Source: Clostridium sp. AM58-1XD (GTDB lineage: Bacteria > Bacillota > Clostridia > Lachnospirales > Lachnospiraceae). From it: 64,000 nt of DNA. Location of the stretch: contig NZ_QSDR01000005.1 in NCBI RefSeq assembly GCF_003464085.1, positions 62,001 through 126,000 on the forward strand, written 5' to 3'. Each line of letters starts with the position of its first letter. Position 1 is the first letter of the stretch. The notes under the pieces are model-generated. The model was not told the DNA's origin and did no database searches. It saw only the letters and a list, made by a program, of their open reading frames with translations. Shown here piece by piece: positions 28,195 to 37,085 of this stretch. The position numbers and the translations under genes were made by a program.

Positions 28195-29130
28195 TTACTT
28201 TCTGGAAACTGCCTTCTCTGCGGCAGCAGCAACTGCGTCTGCATCCAGACCGTATTTTTTCAGAAGATCGGCGTATGGGCCGGATTCTCCATGGCGGTCC
28301 TGCATTCCAATCATCTCTGTTGGAACGGCACAGCCGGCTTTTGCCAGAACCTCGGCAACAGCTCCGCCAAGTCCGCCGATAACGCTGTGTTCTTCAGCGG
28401 TGACGATTGCGCCCGTTTCCCTGGCGCATTTTTCGATTAATTCTGCGTCGATCGGCTTAATGCAGTACATGTCCACAACTCTTGCATGGATTCCTTTCGC
28501 TGCAAGAGCTTCGGCGGCAGCGATCGCTGTGCTTACCATAAGGCCGCATGCGATAATGGTTACGTCAGTACCTTCTCTTACAACCATGCCTTTGCCGATT
28601 TCAAATTCTGCTCCTTCCGGATGACAGTCAGGCGCTGCATCTCTGGAAAGGCGGATATACATAGGGGCGTCTACTTCGATGGCTGTCTTAACCATCCAGT
28701 CTGTAATCCCGGCATCGGAAGCTACCATAACAGTAACTCCTGGAAGGGTTCTCATCAGGGCGATGTCTTCTAATGCATGGTGGGTAGCGCCGTCGAAAGC
28801 GTCGGACAGACCGCCGTAGCCGCCCATCATCTTGATATTCAGTCCGGAGTAAGACATGAAAGTTCTTGCAGCAAGGGAACCGAGAGTAGTAAGGAATACG
28901 GCGAATGTATTCACAAACGGAATCTTGCCGCTCTTAGCCATACCAGCAGCCATGCCCATCATTGCATACTCAGAAATACCGCAGTTGTAAAAACGGTCCG
29001 GGAATTCCTTTCCGAAAACTGCAGATTTTGTAGAACCGGATACGTCTGCATCCAACACAACAATGTTTTCATTGGTTGCACCGTATTTTGTAATTGTCTC
29101 TCCATATACGTCGCGAATCGCTTTAGCCAT
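28195..29130 (-). CDS. Transketolase, C-terminal subunit
   Basis: 311 residues covering the pyrimidine-binding and C-terminal domains of a transketolase split in two genes. Visible are VVLDADVSGSTKSAVFGKEFP, the catalytic-cofactor Glu region FYNCGISEYAMMGMAAGMA, and GGLSDAFDGATHHALEDIALMRTLPG. The C-terminal domain includes TAEEHSVIGGLGGAVAE. Its start overlaps the stop of the N-terminal subunit gene (TAATG), so the two are coupled and presumably form an alpha2beta2 enzyme. Split transketolases occur in primary metabolism but also in sugar islands. Here a GntR regulator follows, which argues for a specialised role. Confidence 0.88.
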   Translation of the reverse strand: MAKAIRDVYGETITKYGATNENIVVLDADVSGSTKSAVFGKEFPDRFYNCGISEYAMMGMAAGMAKSGKIPFVNTFAVFLTTLGSLAARTFMSYSGLNIKMMGGYGGLSDAFDGATHHALEDIALMRTLPGVTVMVASDAGITDWMVKTAIEVDAPMYIRLSRDAAPDCHPEGAEFEIGKGMVVREGTDVTIIACGLMVSTAIAAAEALAAKGIHARVVDMYCIKPIDAELIEKCARETGAIVTAEEHSVIGGLGGAVAEVLAKAGCAVPTEMIGMQDRHGESGPYADLLKKYGLDADAVAAAAEKAVSRK

Positions 29131-29957
29131 TACTGTGCACCTCCTAATTCTTTCATCGCTGCTTCGTAGTGTTCGTCCTTAATCGGAGCTCCATGCCATG
29201 TGTTTTTGCCTTCCATGAAGGAAACGCCCTTGCCTTTGACGGTTTTTGCCAGGATAATGCTCGGGACACCCTTGACAGACTTTGCAGCAGCAATAGCAGC
29301 GCTGATCGCCGCACAGTCGTGTCCGTCACATACAACCGTATTGTAGCCGAAAGCTTTGAACTTTAAAGCGATGTCACCCATAGGCATGATTTCATCAGAA
29401 GTACCGTCAAGCTGTACGCCGTTCCAGTCGAGGATCGTAATCAGCCTGTCGGCTTTGAACTTGGAAGCGTTCATGCAAGTCTCCCATACGACACCTTCGT
29501 TGATTTCACCATCGCCTAAGATCGCATATGTATAGGCGTCAATACCGTCATGCATGTCAGAAAGGGCAATACCAAGAGCAAATGGATAGCCTGCGCCTAA
29601 AGGACCGGTAGAAGCTTCTACACCAGGCGTTTCCTTAGAACATGGATGTCCCTGAAGGCGGCTGTTGATCTGGCGGAGAGTCTTCATCTCTTCTTCCGGG
29701 AAGAATCCTTTTTCTGCAAGATTTAAATACAGCATGGGAGCTGCATGTCCCTTGCACAGAATGATTTTGTCCCGGCTTCTGTCATCGATATTTTCCGGGG
29801 TCACATTTGCCTCGTTAAAGTATAGTGTGGTTAGAATCTCACAAACGGAGAGAGAGCCACCTGGATGTCCTGTCTGGATGCCATGCAATGTCTCGATCAG
29901 ATTTTTTCTGAACTTGAGACAAAGAGCATCCAACTCCTGTTTCTTTTCGTTGGTCAT
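29130..29957 (-). CDS. Transketolase, N-terminal (TPP-binding) subunit
   Basis: 275 residues forming the thiamine diphosphate-binding half. The metal/TPP motif is ILGDGEINEGVVWE...AS.FKADRLITILDWNG (GDG at about residue 143), and conserved HGIQTGHPGGSLSVCEILTTLY and LCKGHAAPMLYL blocks are present. AAAGGAGA precedes the ATG. The first gene of a two-gene minus-strand operon directly downstream of the regulator gene (26 bases). It transfers two-carbon units from a ketose to an aldose acceptor. Confidence 0.88.
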   Translation of the reverse strand: MTNEKKQELDALCLKFRKNLIETLHGIQTGHPGGSLSVCEILTTLYFNEANVTPENIDDRSRDKIILCKGHAAPMLYLNLAEKGFFPEEEMKTLRQINSRLQGHPCSKETPGVEASTGPLGAGYPFALGIALSDMHDGIDAYTYAILGDGEINEGVVWETCMNASKFKADRLITILDWNGVQLDGTSDEIMPMGDIALKFKAFGYNTVVCDGHDCAAISAAIAAAKSVKGVPSIILAKTVKGKGVSFMEGKNTWHGAPIKDEHYEAAMKELGGAQ

Positions 29958-29983
29958 TTCGAAAATCTCCTTTCAATAAAAAA

Positions 29984-30625
29984 TTATATAGTGTGGTCAA
30001 AAAAATATAAGAACGCCTTTTTGCGAGCGTTTTCCGTATGTATGGTTACCTGGGATACGATCTCGGATTCGGAACGCTGAAGCAGAGCATTAATAATGGA
30101 AACATGCTCTTCGATAACAGGAGAATTGGTGTCAATATTAAAGAGAATATTCCGGATTCTTGTCTCATGGTCCTGAACGATCCGAAATGTGTTCTCGATA
30201 AACAGGTTGTTGATATAAGGCACCACGGACGAGTGCAGCTCCAGGTCCAGGTTATTGTAGTAAATTTCCTGTTCATGGCTGCTCATGTGATCAGGGGGAT
30301 TCAGAAGCCTCCATCTCATATCCAGAAGCTTTTCATCCTCGATCTTTCCGCAGGCCCGCTTGAAAAGCTGTGGCTCCAGCATGATCCTGGTATCAAAAAT
30401 CTGTTCCAGAAGATGAAAGGTAACAGGGGCTACGAGAATACTCTTTCGGGGATGGATCTCAATGAACCCTTCGTGATGGAGGGTCTGAAAGGCTTCCCGA
30501 ATAGGAGTGCGGCTGACAGACAGCTTTTCCTGAAATACCTTTTCGGAAAGCTCTTCTGAGGGCTTCAACTTACCAGAAACAATCTGCTCTTTAATTATAT
30601 CATAAGCATAATCCGTTTTCGACAT
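29984..30625 (-). CDS. GntR-family (FadR-type) transcriptional regulator
   Basis: 213 residues: an N-terminal winged helix (YDIIKEQIVSGKLKPSEELSE, then SVSRTPIREAFQTLHHEGFIEI) and a C-terminal FCD ligand-binding domain with the metal-ligand positions DLELHSSVVPYINN and EEHVSIINAL. FCD regulators usually sense small organic acids, such as sugar acids or their breakdown products. It is transcribed ahead of the split transketolase and divergently from the sugar operon, and very likely controls both. AGAAGGA lies 10 bases before the ATG. Confidence 0.88.
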   Translation of the reverse strand: MSKTDYAYDIIKEQIVSGKLKPSEELSEKVFQEKLSVSRTPIREAFQTLHHEGFIEIHPRKSILVAPVTFHLLEQIFDTRIMLEPQLFKRACGKIEDEKLLDMRWRLLNPPDHMSSHEQEIYYNNLDLELHSSVVPYINNLFIENTFRIVQDHETRIRNILFNIDTNSPVIEEHVSIINALLQRSESEIVSQVTIHTENARKKAFLYFFDHTI

Positions 30626-30665
30626 GATGTAATATCCTTCTTCTGTTTAATTGGAAAGAGTGTAA

Positions 30666-30680
30666 TATATCACAGATATA
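30666..30680. promoter_or_regulatory. Candidate operator 1 for the GntR regulator
   Basis: TATATC-ACA-GATATA, a perfect 6-bp inverted repeat with a 3-base centre, 41 bases upstream of the regulator's start codon. A 12-of-15 match occurs at 30909-30923. Inferred from position, symmetry and recurrence. Confidence 0.5.
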
Positions 30681-30864
30681 AAGCAATCCATATACCAAGT
30701 AATCTTAAAATGAATCCTCTATAAGTATAGCGATTGATGGAGATAAAATCAATAAAAATATAAAAAAAAACATGAAAAAAAGTGAGATTTTAATGCGATA
30801 AAAATTTTTGAAAATGACAATATTCGTCAATATGCACAAAAAAATACGAAAATATAGTGAAAAA

Positions 30865-30894
30865 TTGACAATTGTGGGGGGGGGGGATTATGAT
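30865..30894 (+). promoter_or_regulatory. Promoter of the sugar operon with an 11-base G tract in its spacer
   Basis: TTGACA (30865-30870) and TATGAT (30889-30894) are separated by 18 bases that include 11 consecutive G (30876-30886). It lies about 75 bases upstream of the first isomerase gene. Loss of a single G would give the optimal 17-base spacing, so tract slippage could switch expression on and off. The whole region 30626-30967 is otherwise very AT-rich and non-coding. Confidence 0.75.
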
Positions 30895-30908
30895 ATATTA
30901 GATACATA

Positions 30909-30923
30909 AATATTACAGATATG
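30909..30923. promoter_or_regulatory. Candidate operator 2 for the GntR regulator
   Basis: AATATTACAGATATG agrees with operator 1 at 12 of 15 positions and falls at about +9 to +23 relative to the presumed start site of the sugar operon, where a bound repressor would block transcription. Confidence 0.45.
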
Positions 30924-30967
30924 ACGAAAGTACTACGGCAAAAGTGGCATGTTAGAAAGGCGATTTT

Positions 30968-32458
30968 ATGGAAAAAAATTATCCGGAAATCAGATTAGGA
31001 CTGGTAATGAGCAGCAGAAACAATTTTTCTGAACAATTATCCGCCGATTCCGCAGCTGATTTGAAACAATTTACGGCAAATGAAAAGATGGATGTTTCCG
31101 TTTGCCCGATTCTTGTGGAAAGGGAAAATAATATCTCTGATATATTAGACTTCCTGAGAAGAGAGAAATGCAATGCATTGGCAGTTGTATTGGGGAATTT
31201 TGGAGCGGAGACGCCGGAGACAATCCTGGCGGAACGTTTTGACGGCCCGGTGATGTTTGCAGGGGTAACAGAAGAATGCGATGAACGGATGTATGATTCC
31301 AGGAGGGATTCCTACTGTGGTATGCTTAACTGTTCCTATAATCTGGGGATTCGGGGGCAGAAGGCATATATTCCCAGATATCCGGTGGGAACATGCGAAG
31401 GTATCGTAAAGGCGATGAAAAAATTCCTTCCGGTGGCAAGAGCCGTCGTAGGGCTGAAGGCTTTAAAAATTATCTCATTCGGGCCGAGACCAGACGATTT
31501 TGTCGCATGTAATGCACCGATTAACGGGCTATACCGGCTGGGAGTGGCAATTCAGGAGAACTCCGAGCTGGATCTGCTGCTGGCATTTAACCGCCATGAA
31601 GGAGATAAGAGGATTCCGGCTGTTGCAGAGGATATGGCCAGGGAATTGGGCAGCGATAAGTATAAAGAGACTCTTCCTGCTATGGCCCAGTATGAACTGA
31701 CCCTTTTAGACTGGATGGAAGAAAACAAGGGAGACAGAAAATATGTGGTATTTGCAAATAAATGCTGGCCGGCATTTCAGCAGGCGTTCCGCTTCCTCCC
31801 TTGTTATGTGCACGGCCGACTGGCAGGAAAGGGGATTCCGGTAGCCTGTGAGACCGATATTTACGGGGCATTATCAGAGTTTATAGGCCTGTGCGCCGGA
31901 GAAAAACCGGTTACGCTGATGGATATTAATAACGCCGTTCCCGATGACATTTATAAAAAGGTGCAGGAAGATGGTTACCCATATCGTCAGGGAGAACTAT
32001 TTATGGCGTTCCACTGCGGAAACACAAATTCCTGTTATCTGATCCGGCCTGAGCTTAAATATAAACTGAACAGAAAAGACCCATATGCGCCTGAAACAGG
32101 AAAGGAGTTAAACAGAGGGACATTAGAGGGGCGGATGATACCAGGGCCGTCTTCGGTTTTCCGCCTTCATGGAGCTCCTGACGGAAGCCTGCTGTCCTAT
32201 GTGGTAAGTGGAGAAATCCTCCCTGTAGAAGTAAATACTTATGGAAATTACGGTTTGATTGGGGTAAGAGAGATGGAACGGTTTTACCGGTATGTGCTGC
32301 TGGATAAACACTTTCCACATCATGCGGCAATTACATTTGAGGATTGCTCAGAAGCGGTTTATGACATATTTGAATATCTGGATATTCCCTATATCGGGTA
32401 TAACCAGCCAGCCAGTATTCATTATGCAAAGGAAAATCCATTTTATAAGGATGTGTAA
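30968..32458 (+). CDS. L-fucose/L-arabinose isomerase-family protein (first of three in the locus)
   Basis: 496 residues related to the FucI/AraA family of manganese-dependent aldose-ketose isomerases. An N-terminal Rossmann-like half carries LAVVLGNFGAETPETIL and FAGVTEE; the central part has NKCWPAFQQ and CETDIYGALSEFI, which matches the metal-binding Glu/Asp region of the family; the C-terminal part contains MAFHCGNTNSCYL and GPSSVFRLHGAPDG. GAAAGG lies upstream of the ATG. First gene of the plus-strand sugar operon. It is clearly different from the two paralogues at 37-40 kb. The substrate is unknown; an aldose or an acidic sugar imported by the adjacent TRAP system is the simplest guess. 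Confidence 0.78.
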   Translation: MEKNYPEIRLGLVMSSRNNFSEQLSADSAADLKQFTANEKMDVSVCPILVERENNISDILDFLRREKCNALAVVLGNFGAETPETILAERFDGPVMFAGVTEECDERMYDSRRDSYCGMLNCSYNLGIRGQKAYIPRYPVGTCEGIVKAMKKFLPVARAVVGLKALKIISFGPRPDDFVACNAPINGLYRLGVAIQENSELDLLLAFNRHEGDKRIPAVAEDMARELGSDKYKETLPAMAQYELTLLDWMEENKGDRKYVVFANKCWPAFQQAFRFLPCYVHGRLAGKGIPVACETDIYGALSEFIGLCAGEKPVTLMDINNAVPDDIYKKVQEDGYPYRQGELFMAFHCGNTNSCYLIRPELKYKLNRKDPYAPETGKELNRGTLEGRMIPGPSSVFRLHGAPDGSLLSYVVSGEILPVEVNTYGNYGLIGVREMERFYRYVLLDKHFPHHAAITFEDCSEAVYDIFEYLDIPYIGYNQPASIHYAKENPFYKDV

Positions 32459-32510
32459 AAGGGAGTCTTTCGCATATGAGAAATAAAAAAATTACTTATG
32501 GAGGTAAAAA

Positions 32511-33605
32511 ATGAAAAAAGTATTAGCAACGTTACTTGCAGTGGGGCTTGCAGCATCTTGCGTGGGATGTGGGGGCTCACCAAAGACGGAGACAACGGCT
32601 GCTCCGGCAGCAACAGAGGCTGCGAAGGAGACAGAAGCAGCAGAGGAGAAGGGAACGGATACTACAGAAGCGGCAGCCAGCGGAGATGTGATCACTCTTT
32701 CCATCTGTGACAGCCAGCCGGCCAGCTCCTTATTGGGACAGGCCATCGGAACCTCTTTTGCAGACGCCCTGGCAGATTTATCCGGAGGAACCATGCAGGT
32801 TCAGTATTACCCGGCGGCGCAGCTTGGCAACGGAACGACATGCATGCAGATGGTTCAGTTAGGTACTCTTGATATGTACCGCTGTGATGCATCCGCATTA
32901 TATGACTATGGCATCGCCAGCATGGCAGTCCCATCCCTTCCTTACATTTTCAGAGACAGACAGCATGCGATCGAAGTAGCGCATAGTGAAATCGGCGATA
33001 AGCTTCTTCAGGACATTACAGATTCCGGGACTGGCTTTGTAGGCGTAGGCTGGCTGGTTGATACGCCACGCGCGTTCTTTACGGCGAAGAAGGAAATTAA
33101 GACGTTAGCAGACTTAAAGGGGCTGAAGATGAGAAGCGTGGAAGCGAACCTGTACCTGGATTATAAGGCGGCACTTGGCATGAATCCGACACCTTTGGCA
33201 TTCTCTGAAGTTTATACTTCTCTGTCTACAGGCGTTATCGATGCAGCTGCAAATACGCTGGATTCTTTCGTTTCCAACAAGCTGTACGAAGTATGTAAGT
33301 ACTTTGTAATGAACAATGGTATGATTCCGGCTTATCCGGTTGTTATTTCTGAAAAGACATGGGCTAAGCTGAATGACGAGCAGAAGGGCTGGGTATTGGA
33401 AGCATGGCAGACGGCAGGCGATTATTTTGCTAAGGAAGGCGATGCTTTAATGGAAGATCAGATCGCTTTTTGTGAAGAACATGGCGTAACTTTCTGTTAC
33501 CCGGAAGACGAAGACGCATGGAAAGAAGCTTGTAAGAACGTTACCGCTGAGTACGGCGAAGGCTTTGAAGATATGATCGCAGAGATTGAAAAAGTAGGTC
33601 AGTAG
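32511..33605 (+). CDS. TRAP transporter substrate-binding protein (DctP family)
   Basis: 364-residue lipoprotein: the signal peptide ends in LAASCVGCGG, and a Thr/Glu/Ala-rich linker follows. The folded domain has the DctP features ADLSGGTMQVQYYPAAQLGN, LADLKGLKMRSVEANLYLDY and EVYTSLSTGVIDAAANTLD. The Arg in GLKMRS is the residue that normally makes a salt bridge with the carboxylate of the ligand, so an anionic substrate is expected. GGAGG lies six bases before the ATG. It forms a Na+-driven importer with the next two genes. Confidence 0.92.
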   Translation: MKKVLATLLAVGLAASCVGCGGSPKTETTAAPAATEAAKETEAAEEKGTDTTEAAASGDVITLSICDSQPASSLLGQAIGTSFADALADLSGGTMQVQYYPAAQLGNGTTCMQMVQLGTLDMYRCDASALYDYGIASMAVPSLPYIFRDRQHAIEVAHSEIGDKLLQDITDSGTGFVGVGWLVDTPRAFFTAKKEIKTLADLKGLKMRSVEANLYLDYKAALGMNPTPLAFSEVYTSLSTGVIDAAANTLDSFVSNKLYEVCKYFVMNNGMIPAYPVVISEKTWAKLNDEQKGWVLEAWQTAGDYFAKEGDALMEDQIAFCEEHGVTFCYPEDEDAWKEACKNVTAEYGEGFEDMIAEIEKVGQ

Positions 33606-33652
33606 TTACAGTAGTCTGACGGTTTTGACAAATCATGATCAGACGGCCGGAA

Positions 33653-33710
33653 GGGATGCTGCAATGCTGAAATCGATTGCAGATTCAGTCATGGGGCATC
33701 CCCCGGTTTT
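33653..33710 (+). terminator. Weak hairpin between dctP and dctQ
   Basis: GGGATGC (33653-33659) pairs with GCATCCC (33696-33702), with an inner partial stem, and CCGG plus four T follow. Leaky terminators at this position would explain the usual excess of binding protein over membrane subunits. A second stem (ACGCAGC with its mirror) follows at about 33722-33747. Confidence 0.4.
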
Positions 33711-33774
33711 AAGTACCCCCGAAACGCAGCCGTATTTGCGCTGCGTCAGATTCTAAAGGAATGGGTGATTAAAG

Positions 33775-34248
33775 GTGAAAACAATTCAGAAAATATATGA
33801 CATCATTTTTAAACTGGTAGAAGGAGTTGCCGTTGTTTTCATGTGGGGCATGGTATGCATTGTGGCATACAGTGTATTTATGCGCTATGTGCTGCATAAT
33901 GCACCGCGATGGGGAGATGAACTGGCGCTTCTGTGTATGGTATGGTTCGGATTTTTAAGTGCGGCCGTTGCGTTAAAAGAGGACCGCCATATCCGCATCA
34001 ATTTTTGGGGAATGTTCCTTTCTAAGAAAATGCACAAGGGTCTGGAGCTGATCGTACATGGAATCGGCCTTGTAGCTCTTTTAGTGTTCTTTAAATACAG
34101 TGTACATCTGGTTGGTCTTGCAGGAATGACAAAAATGACAGGTTCCCGTCTGCCCCTTTCTTATTTATATATGGCAGAGCCGGTAGGAATCGGGATGCTC
34201 ATTGTAGCGATGATAGGAAGGATAGGTGATATAATTGCAAATCGATAG
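33775..34248 (+). CDS. TRAP transporter small permease (DctQ family)
   Basis: 157 residues, four helices, with the family motif FMRYVLHNAPRWGDELALLCMVWFGFL split across helices 1 and 2 and ALKEDRHIRINF after helix 2. GTG start at 33775. Overlaps the large permease by 14 bases. Confidence 0.9.
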   Translation: MKTIQKIYDIIFKLVEGVAVVFMWGMVCIVAYSVFMRYVLHNAPRWGDELALLCMVWFGFLSAAVALKEDRHIRINFWGMFLSKKMHKGLELIVHGIGLVALLVFFKYSVHLVGLAGMTKMTGSRLPLSYLYMAEPVGIGMLIVAMIGRIGDIIANR

Positions 34249-35530
34249 TGTAGCAGTCGCTTTATTATTGGGGATTTTCTTCGGTCTGCTCTTAGCGGGA
34301 GTACATATTTTCCTGGCAGTTATGGCTGCGTCCCTTGTTACGTGTTTTTATATCGGAGTAGATTTACAGACGATGACTATGCAGGTTATTAAGGGGATGA
34401 ATGTGTATTCTCTGATGGCAGTTCCTTTCTTTATTCTTGCTGGTGAGGTAATGGGCGCCGGAGGAATTACAGACCGGCTGGTCGGGCTTTCCAAAAGCTT
34501 GGTAGGATGGATTCGAGGAAGCTTGGCACACGTGAATATCGTTGCCAGCTTATTTTTTGGCTCAATTTCCGGTTCTTCTGCCGCAGATACGGCTTCGATC
34601 GGCTCTATGATGATTCCTATGATGGAAAGAGACGGATATGACACAGACTTTTCCACCTGCGTTACAATGGCAAGTTCTGTAGAAGGCATGCTGATTCCGC
34701 CAAGCCACAACATGGTACTGTTTGCTCTGGCGGCAGGCAACGTATCGATTGCAAGGCTTTTCATGGCAGGCATTGTACCAGGCTTCGTGCTGGCATTTGT
34801 CCTTTGCGTGTACAGCTATATTGTAGCGATTAAGAGAAATTATCCAAAGGGAGAAAAATTCAACCTGAAGGTGGCCTTCCAGTGCTTTGTAAAAGCTCTC
34901 CCGGGGCTGGGAACGGTGCTTATTGTGGTAGTAGGCGTTCTTGGCGGCATCTTTACTGCAACGGAAGCTGCGGCATTTGCAGTCGTATATGCATTGATTG
35001 TGGGTATTTTCATTTACAGGGAAATCAAGCTCAGGGATATCCCGAAGATATTTGCAAAAGCCTTAAAGACAAGTGCGATTATTCTGATTCTCATCGGACT
35101 TTCCAACTGCTTCAGCTGGCTGGTTACCTATATGAATGTGGCGACCTATGTGACGGAACTTATTATGTCCATAACCAATAACACGGTTGTGATTCTTCTT
35201 ATGATAAACGTTTTCCTTCTGATCTGCGGAATGGTAATGGATATGGCGGCTATTATTCTGATCGTTACACCGATCCTTCTTCCGATCGTTACCAATCTTG
35301 GGATGGAGCCATGCCACTTCTGTGCTATGCTCATTTTAAATCTGGGTATCGGACTGATTACACCGCCGGTAGGAAATACCTTGTTTATCGGAAGCGCCAT
35401 TTCCGGACGTACCGTAGGACAGCTTTCTAAAGCGATGATTCCGTTTTACATCATGATGGGAATTGCGCTGGTTTTGATTACTTATATTCCTCAGATTTCC
35501 ACATTCCTGCCAAATCTGTTAGGAACGTGA
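34235..35530 (+). CDS. TRAP transporter large permease (DctM family)
   Basis: 431 residues, about 12 helices. Conserved blocks are FFILAGEVMGAGGITDRLV, FGSISGSSAADTASIGSMMIP, GMLIPPSHNMVLF and, near the C-terminus, NLGIGLITPPVGNTLFIGSAIS. TTG start at 34235 with AGGTGAT upstream. Completes the Na+-coupled importer. The closest well-studied relatives move sugar acids, C4-dicarboxylates or sulfonates. Confidence 0.92.
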   Translation: MQIDSVAVALLLGIFFGLLLAGVHIFLAVMAASLVTCFYIGVDLQTMTMQVIKGMNVYSLMAVPFFILAGEVMGAGGITDRLVGLSKSLVGWIRGSLAHVNIVASLFFGSISGSSAADTASIGSMMIPMMERDGYDTDFSTCVTMASSVEGMLIPPSHNMVLFALAAGNVSIARLFMAGIVPGFVLAFVLCVYSYIVAIKRNYPKGEKFNLKVAFQCFVKALPGLGTVLIVVVGVLGGIFTATEAAAFAVVYALIVGIFIYREIKLRDIPKIFAKALKTSAIILILIGLSNCFSWLVTYMNVATYVTELIMSITNNTVVILLMINVFLLICGMVMDMAAIILIVTPILLPIVTNLGMEPCHFCAMLILNLGIGLITPPVGNTLFIGSAISGRTVGQLSKAMIPFYIMMGIALVLITYIPQISTFLPNLLGT

Positions 35531-35575
35531 TGAATCCGATTCGAATAAGAACATGATAGGGAAGGGGATGGAGCT

Positions 35576-36589
35576 GTGAACTTATTAATTATTGGAGGAA
35601 CCGGTGTTATCAGCAGGGAAATTGTAAACCAGGCTGTAAAAGCGGGCCATAAGGTTACAATCTTTAACCGTGGCAGCAAAAAGTGTGAGGTACCGCCAGA
35701 AGTGACTGTAATAAATGGGGATCGGAATGACAAAGGGGATTTTAAGGCAAAAATGGCGTCTGCTGCCGCAGATACGGTGATCGACATGACCTGTTTTGAT
35801 CGAGAGGCTGCCGAACAGACTGTGGAGGTATTTGGAAATCAGGTGAAGCAGATTATTGTCACCTCCAGCATTGCCGCTTATGACAGGCCGTACAAGAGCT
35901 ATCCGATCCGGGAAGACGAGGAATGCCTGGATACAAAGAGGGAATTCACCTATGGATTCCAGAAGGCAGAGGCAGAGCGGTATCTTGTGTCCCGGATGGG
36001 AAAAGTAAATGCGGCAATTACCATTATCCGTCCTTCTCTGACGTTTGGCCCCGGGGCTGCGAACTTCGGCATTCTTCGCCAGAATCGAAATGTGGTGAGA
36101 AGGATACGGGAAGGAAAGCCGGTGGTGATGATTGGGGAAGGTGTGATTCCCTGGAGTTTTACCTTTGTACAGGATTTGGCAGAGGGATTCCTTTTAAGCT
36201 GCGGCAATGAAAAAACGTATAATGACTGTTTCCACGTTACGAATACGGAGATTGTAATGTGGGAGGATCTGTACAAGGCTGTAGGAGAAGCTGTGGGAAG
36301 AGAGCCGAAATTCGTATATGTGCCAACAGTGCTTCTGCGGGAGATGCTTCCTTCCGTATGTGCTCATCTGAATTTTGAAAAAGTACATTTTTCTGTGTTC
36401 TCGATGGATAAATTTAAAAAGGCGGTTCCGGAATATGAGCCGAAGGTAAGGCTTGTGGACGGAGTGAAGGAGCTTGTGGACTGGTGGGAAGAAACAGATT
36501 TCCCGTATGATGAAGAAAGGGACAGGCTAGAGGACGAAATTTGCAGGTGTTATCAGGAATTCAGAGATAAGCTGGTAAAGCTCATCTGA
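35576..36589 (+). CDS. NAD(P)-dependent epimerase/dehydratase-family (extended SDR) protein
   Basis: 337 residues with an N-terminal Rossmann fold (IIGGTGVISREIVNQA, residues 4-19) and the extended SDR catalytic arrangement: TSSIAAY, then YGFQKAEAER, where YxxxK is replaced by Y-G-F-Q-K. IRPSLTFGPG and VIPWSFTFVQDLAEG follow. Such proteins epimerise or dehydrate sugars, usually nucleotide sugars, but members in catabolic operons act on free sugars or sugar acids. GTG start with GGGGATGGAG upstream, 46 bases after dctM, so part of the operon. Confidence 0.8.
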   Translation: MNLLIIGGTGVISREIVNQAVKAGHKVTIFNRGSKKCEVPPEVTVINGDRNDKGDFKAKMASAAADTVIDMTCFDREAAEQTVEVFGNQVKQIIVTSSIAAYDRPYKSYPIREDEECLDTKREFTYGFQKAEAERYLVSRMGKVNAAITIIRPSLTFGPGAANFGILRQNRNVVRRIREGKPVVMIGEGVIPWSFTFVQDLAEGFLLSCGNEKTYNDCFHVTNTEIVMWEDLYKAVGEAVGREPKFVYVPTVLLREMLPSVCAHLNFEKVHFSVFSMDKFKKAVPEYEPKVRLVDGVKELVDWWEETDFPYDEERDRLEDEICRCYQEFRDKLVKLI

Positions 36590-36605
36590 AAAATGGAGGA
36601 TAGAA

Positions 36606-37070
36606 GTGAGAGGAGATTTTGATCCGAAAGCTCCGGTAATTATTGGCTGTGACCATGGCGGAGTGCGGTTGAAGAAAAGTATTGAGAAATATTTAGATGA
36701 GCAGGGAATTGCATATCAGGATATCGGAACAGATACGGAAGAGGTCGTCCGCTATCCATACTATGCAAAGGAAGTGGCAGAGAGGATTTTAAGCGGAGAG
36801 TTCCAGAGAGGCATTTTGATATGCAGCACAGGCGTCGGGATGTCGATGATGGCAAATCGATATCCTGGAATCAGGGCCAGCCTGGTGGAGAACTGTTATG
36901 CGGCGAGAACGGCGAGGGAACATACGGATGCCAATGTCCTCTGCCTGGGCGGTAAGATTCTCGGTGATTTCCTGGCCCTAGAGATACTGGATGAATGGCT
37001 GAATGCCAGATTTATCGGAGGCCGCCATAATATCAGTCTGGATTTAATAGAAGAATTTGAAAAAAAATGA
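36606..37070 (+). CDS. RpiB/LacA/LacB-family sugar isomerase
   Basis: 154 residues matching ribose-5-phosphate isomerase B and its relatives. The N-terminal GCDHGGVRLKKSIEKYL, the Cys-containing GILICSTGVGMSMMANR and REHTDANVLCLGGKILG are the family signatures. Members isomerise ribose 5-phosphate, galactose 6-phosphate, tetrose phosphates, or, in the sulfo-transketolase pathway, 4-deoxy-4-sulfoerythrose (SqwI). The gene is 17 bases after the epimerase gene and 16 bases before the next isomerase gene. With the split transketolase this suggests a transketolase-based route. GTG start with GGAGGAT five bases upstream. Confidence 0.87.
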   Translation: MRGDFDPKAPVIIGCDHGGVRLKKSIEKYLDEQGIAYQDIGTDTEEVVRYPYYAKEVAERILSGEFQRGILICSTGVGMSMMANRYPGIRASLVENCYAARTAREHTDANVLCLGGKILGDFLALEILDEWLNARFIGGRHNISLDLIEEFEKK

Positions 37071-37085
37071 TGAAGGAGGCAGAAG

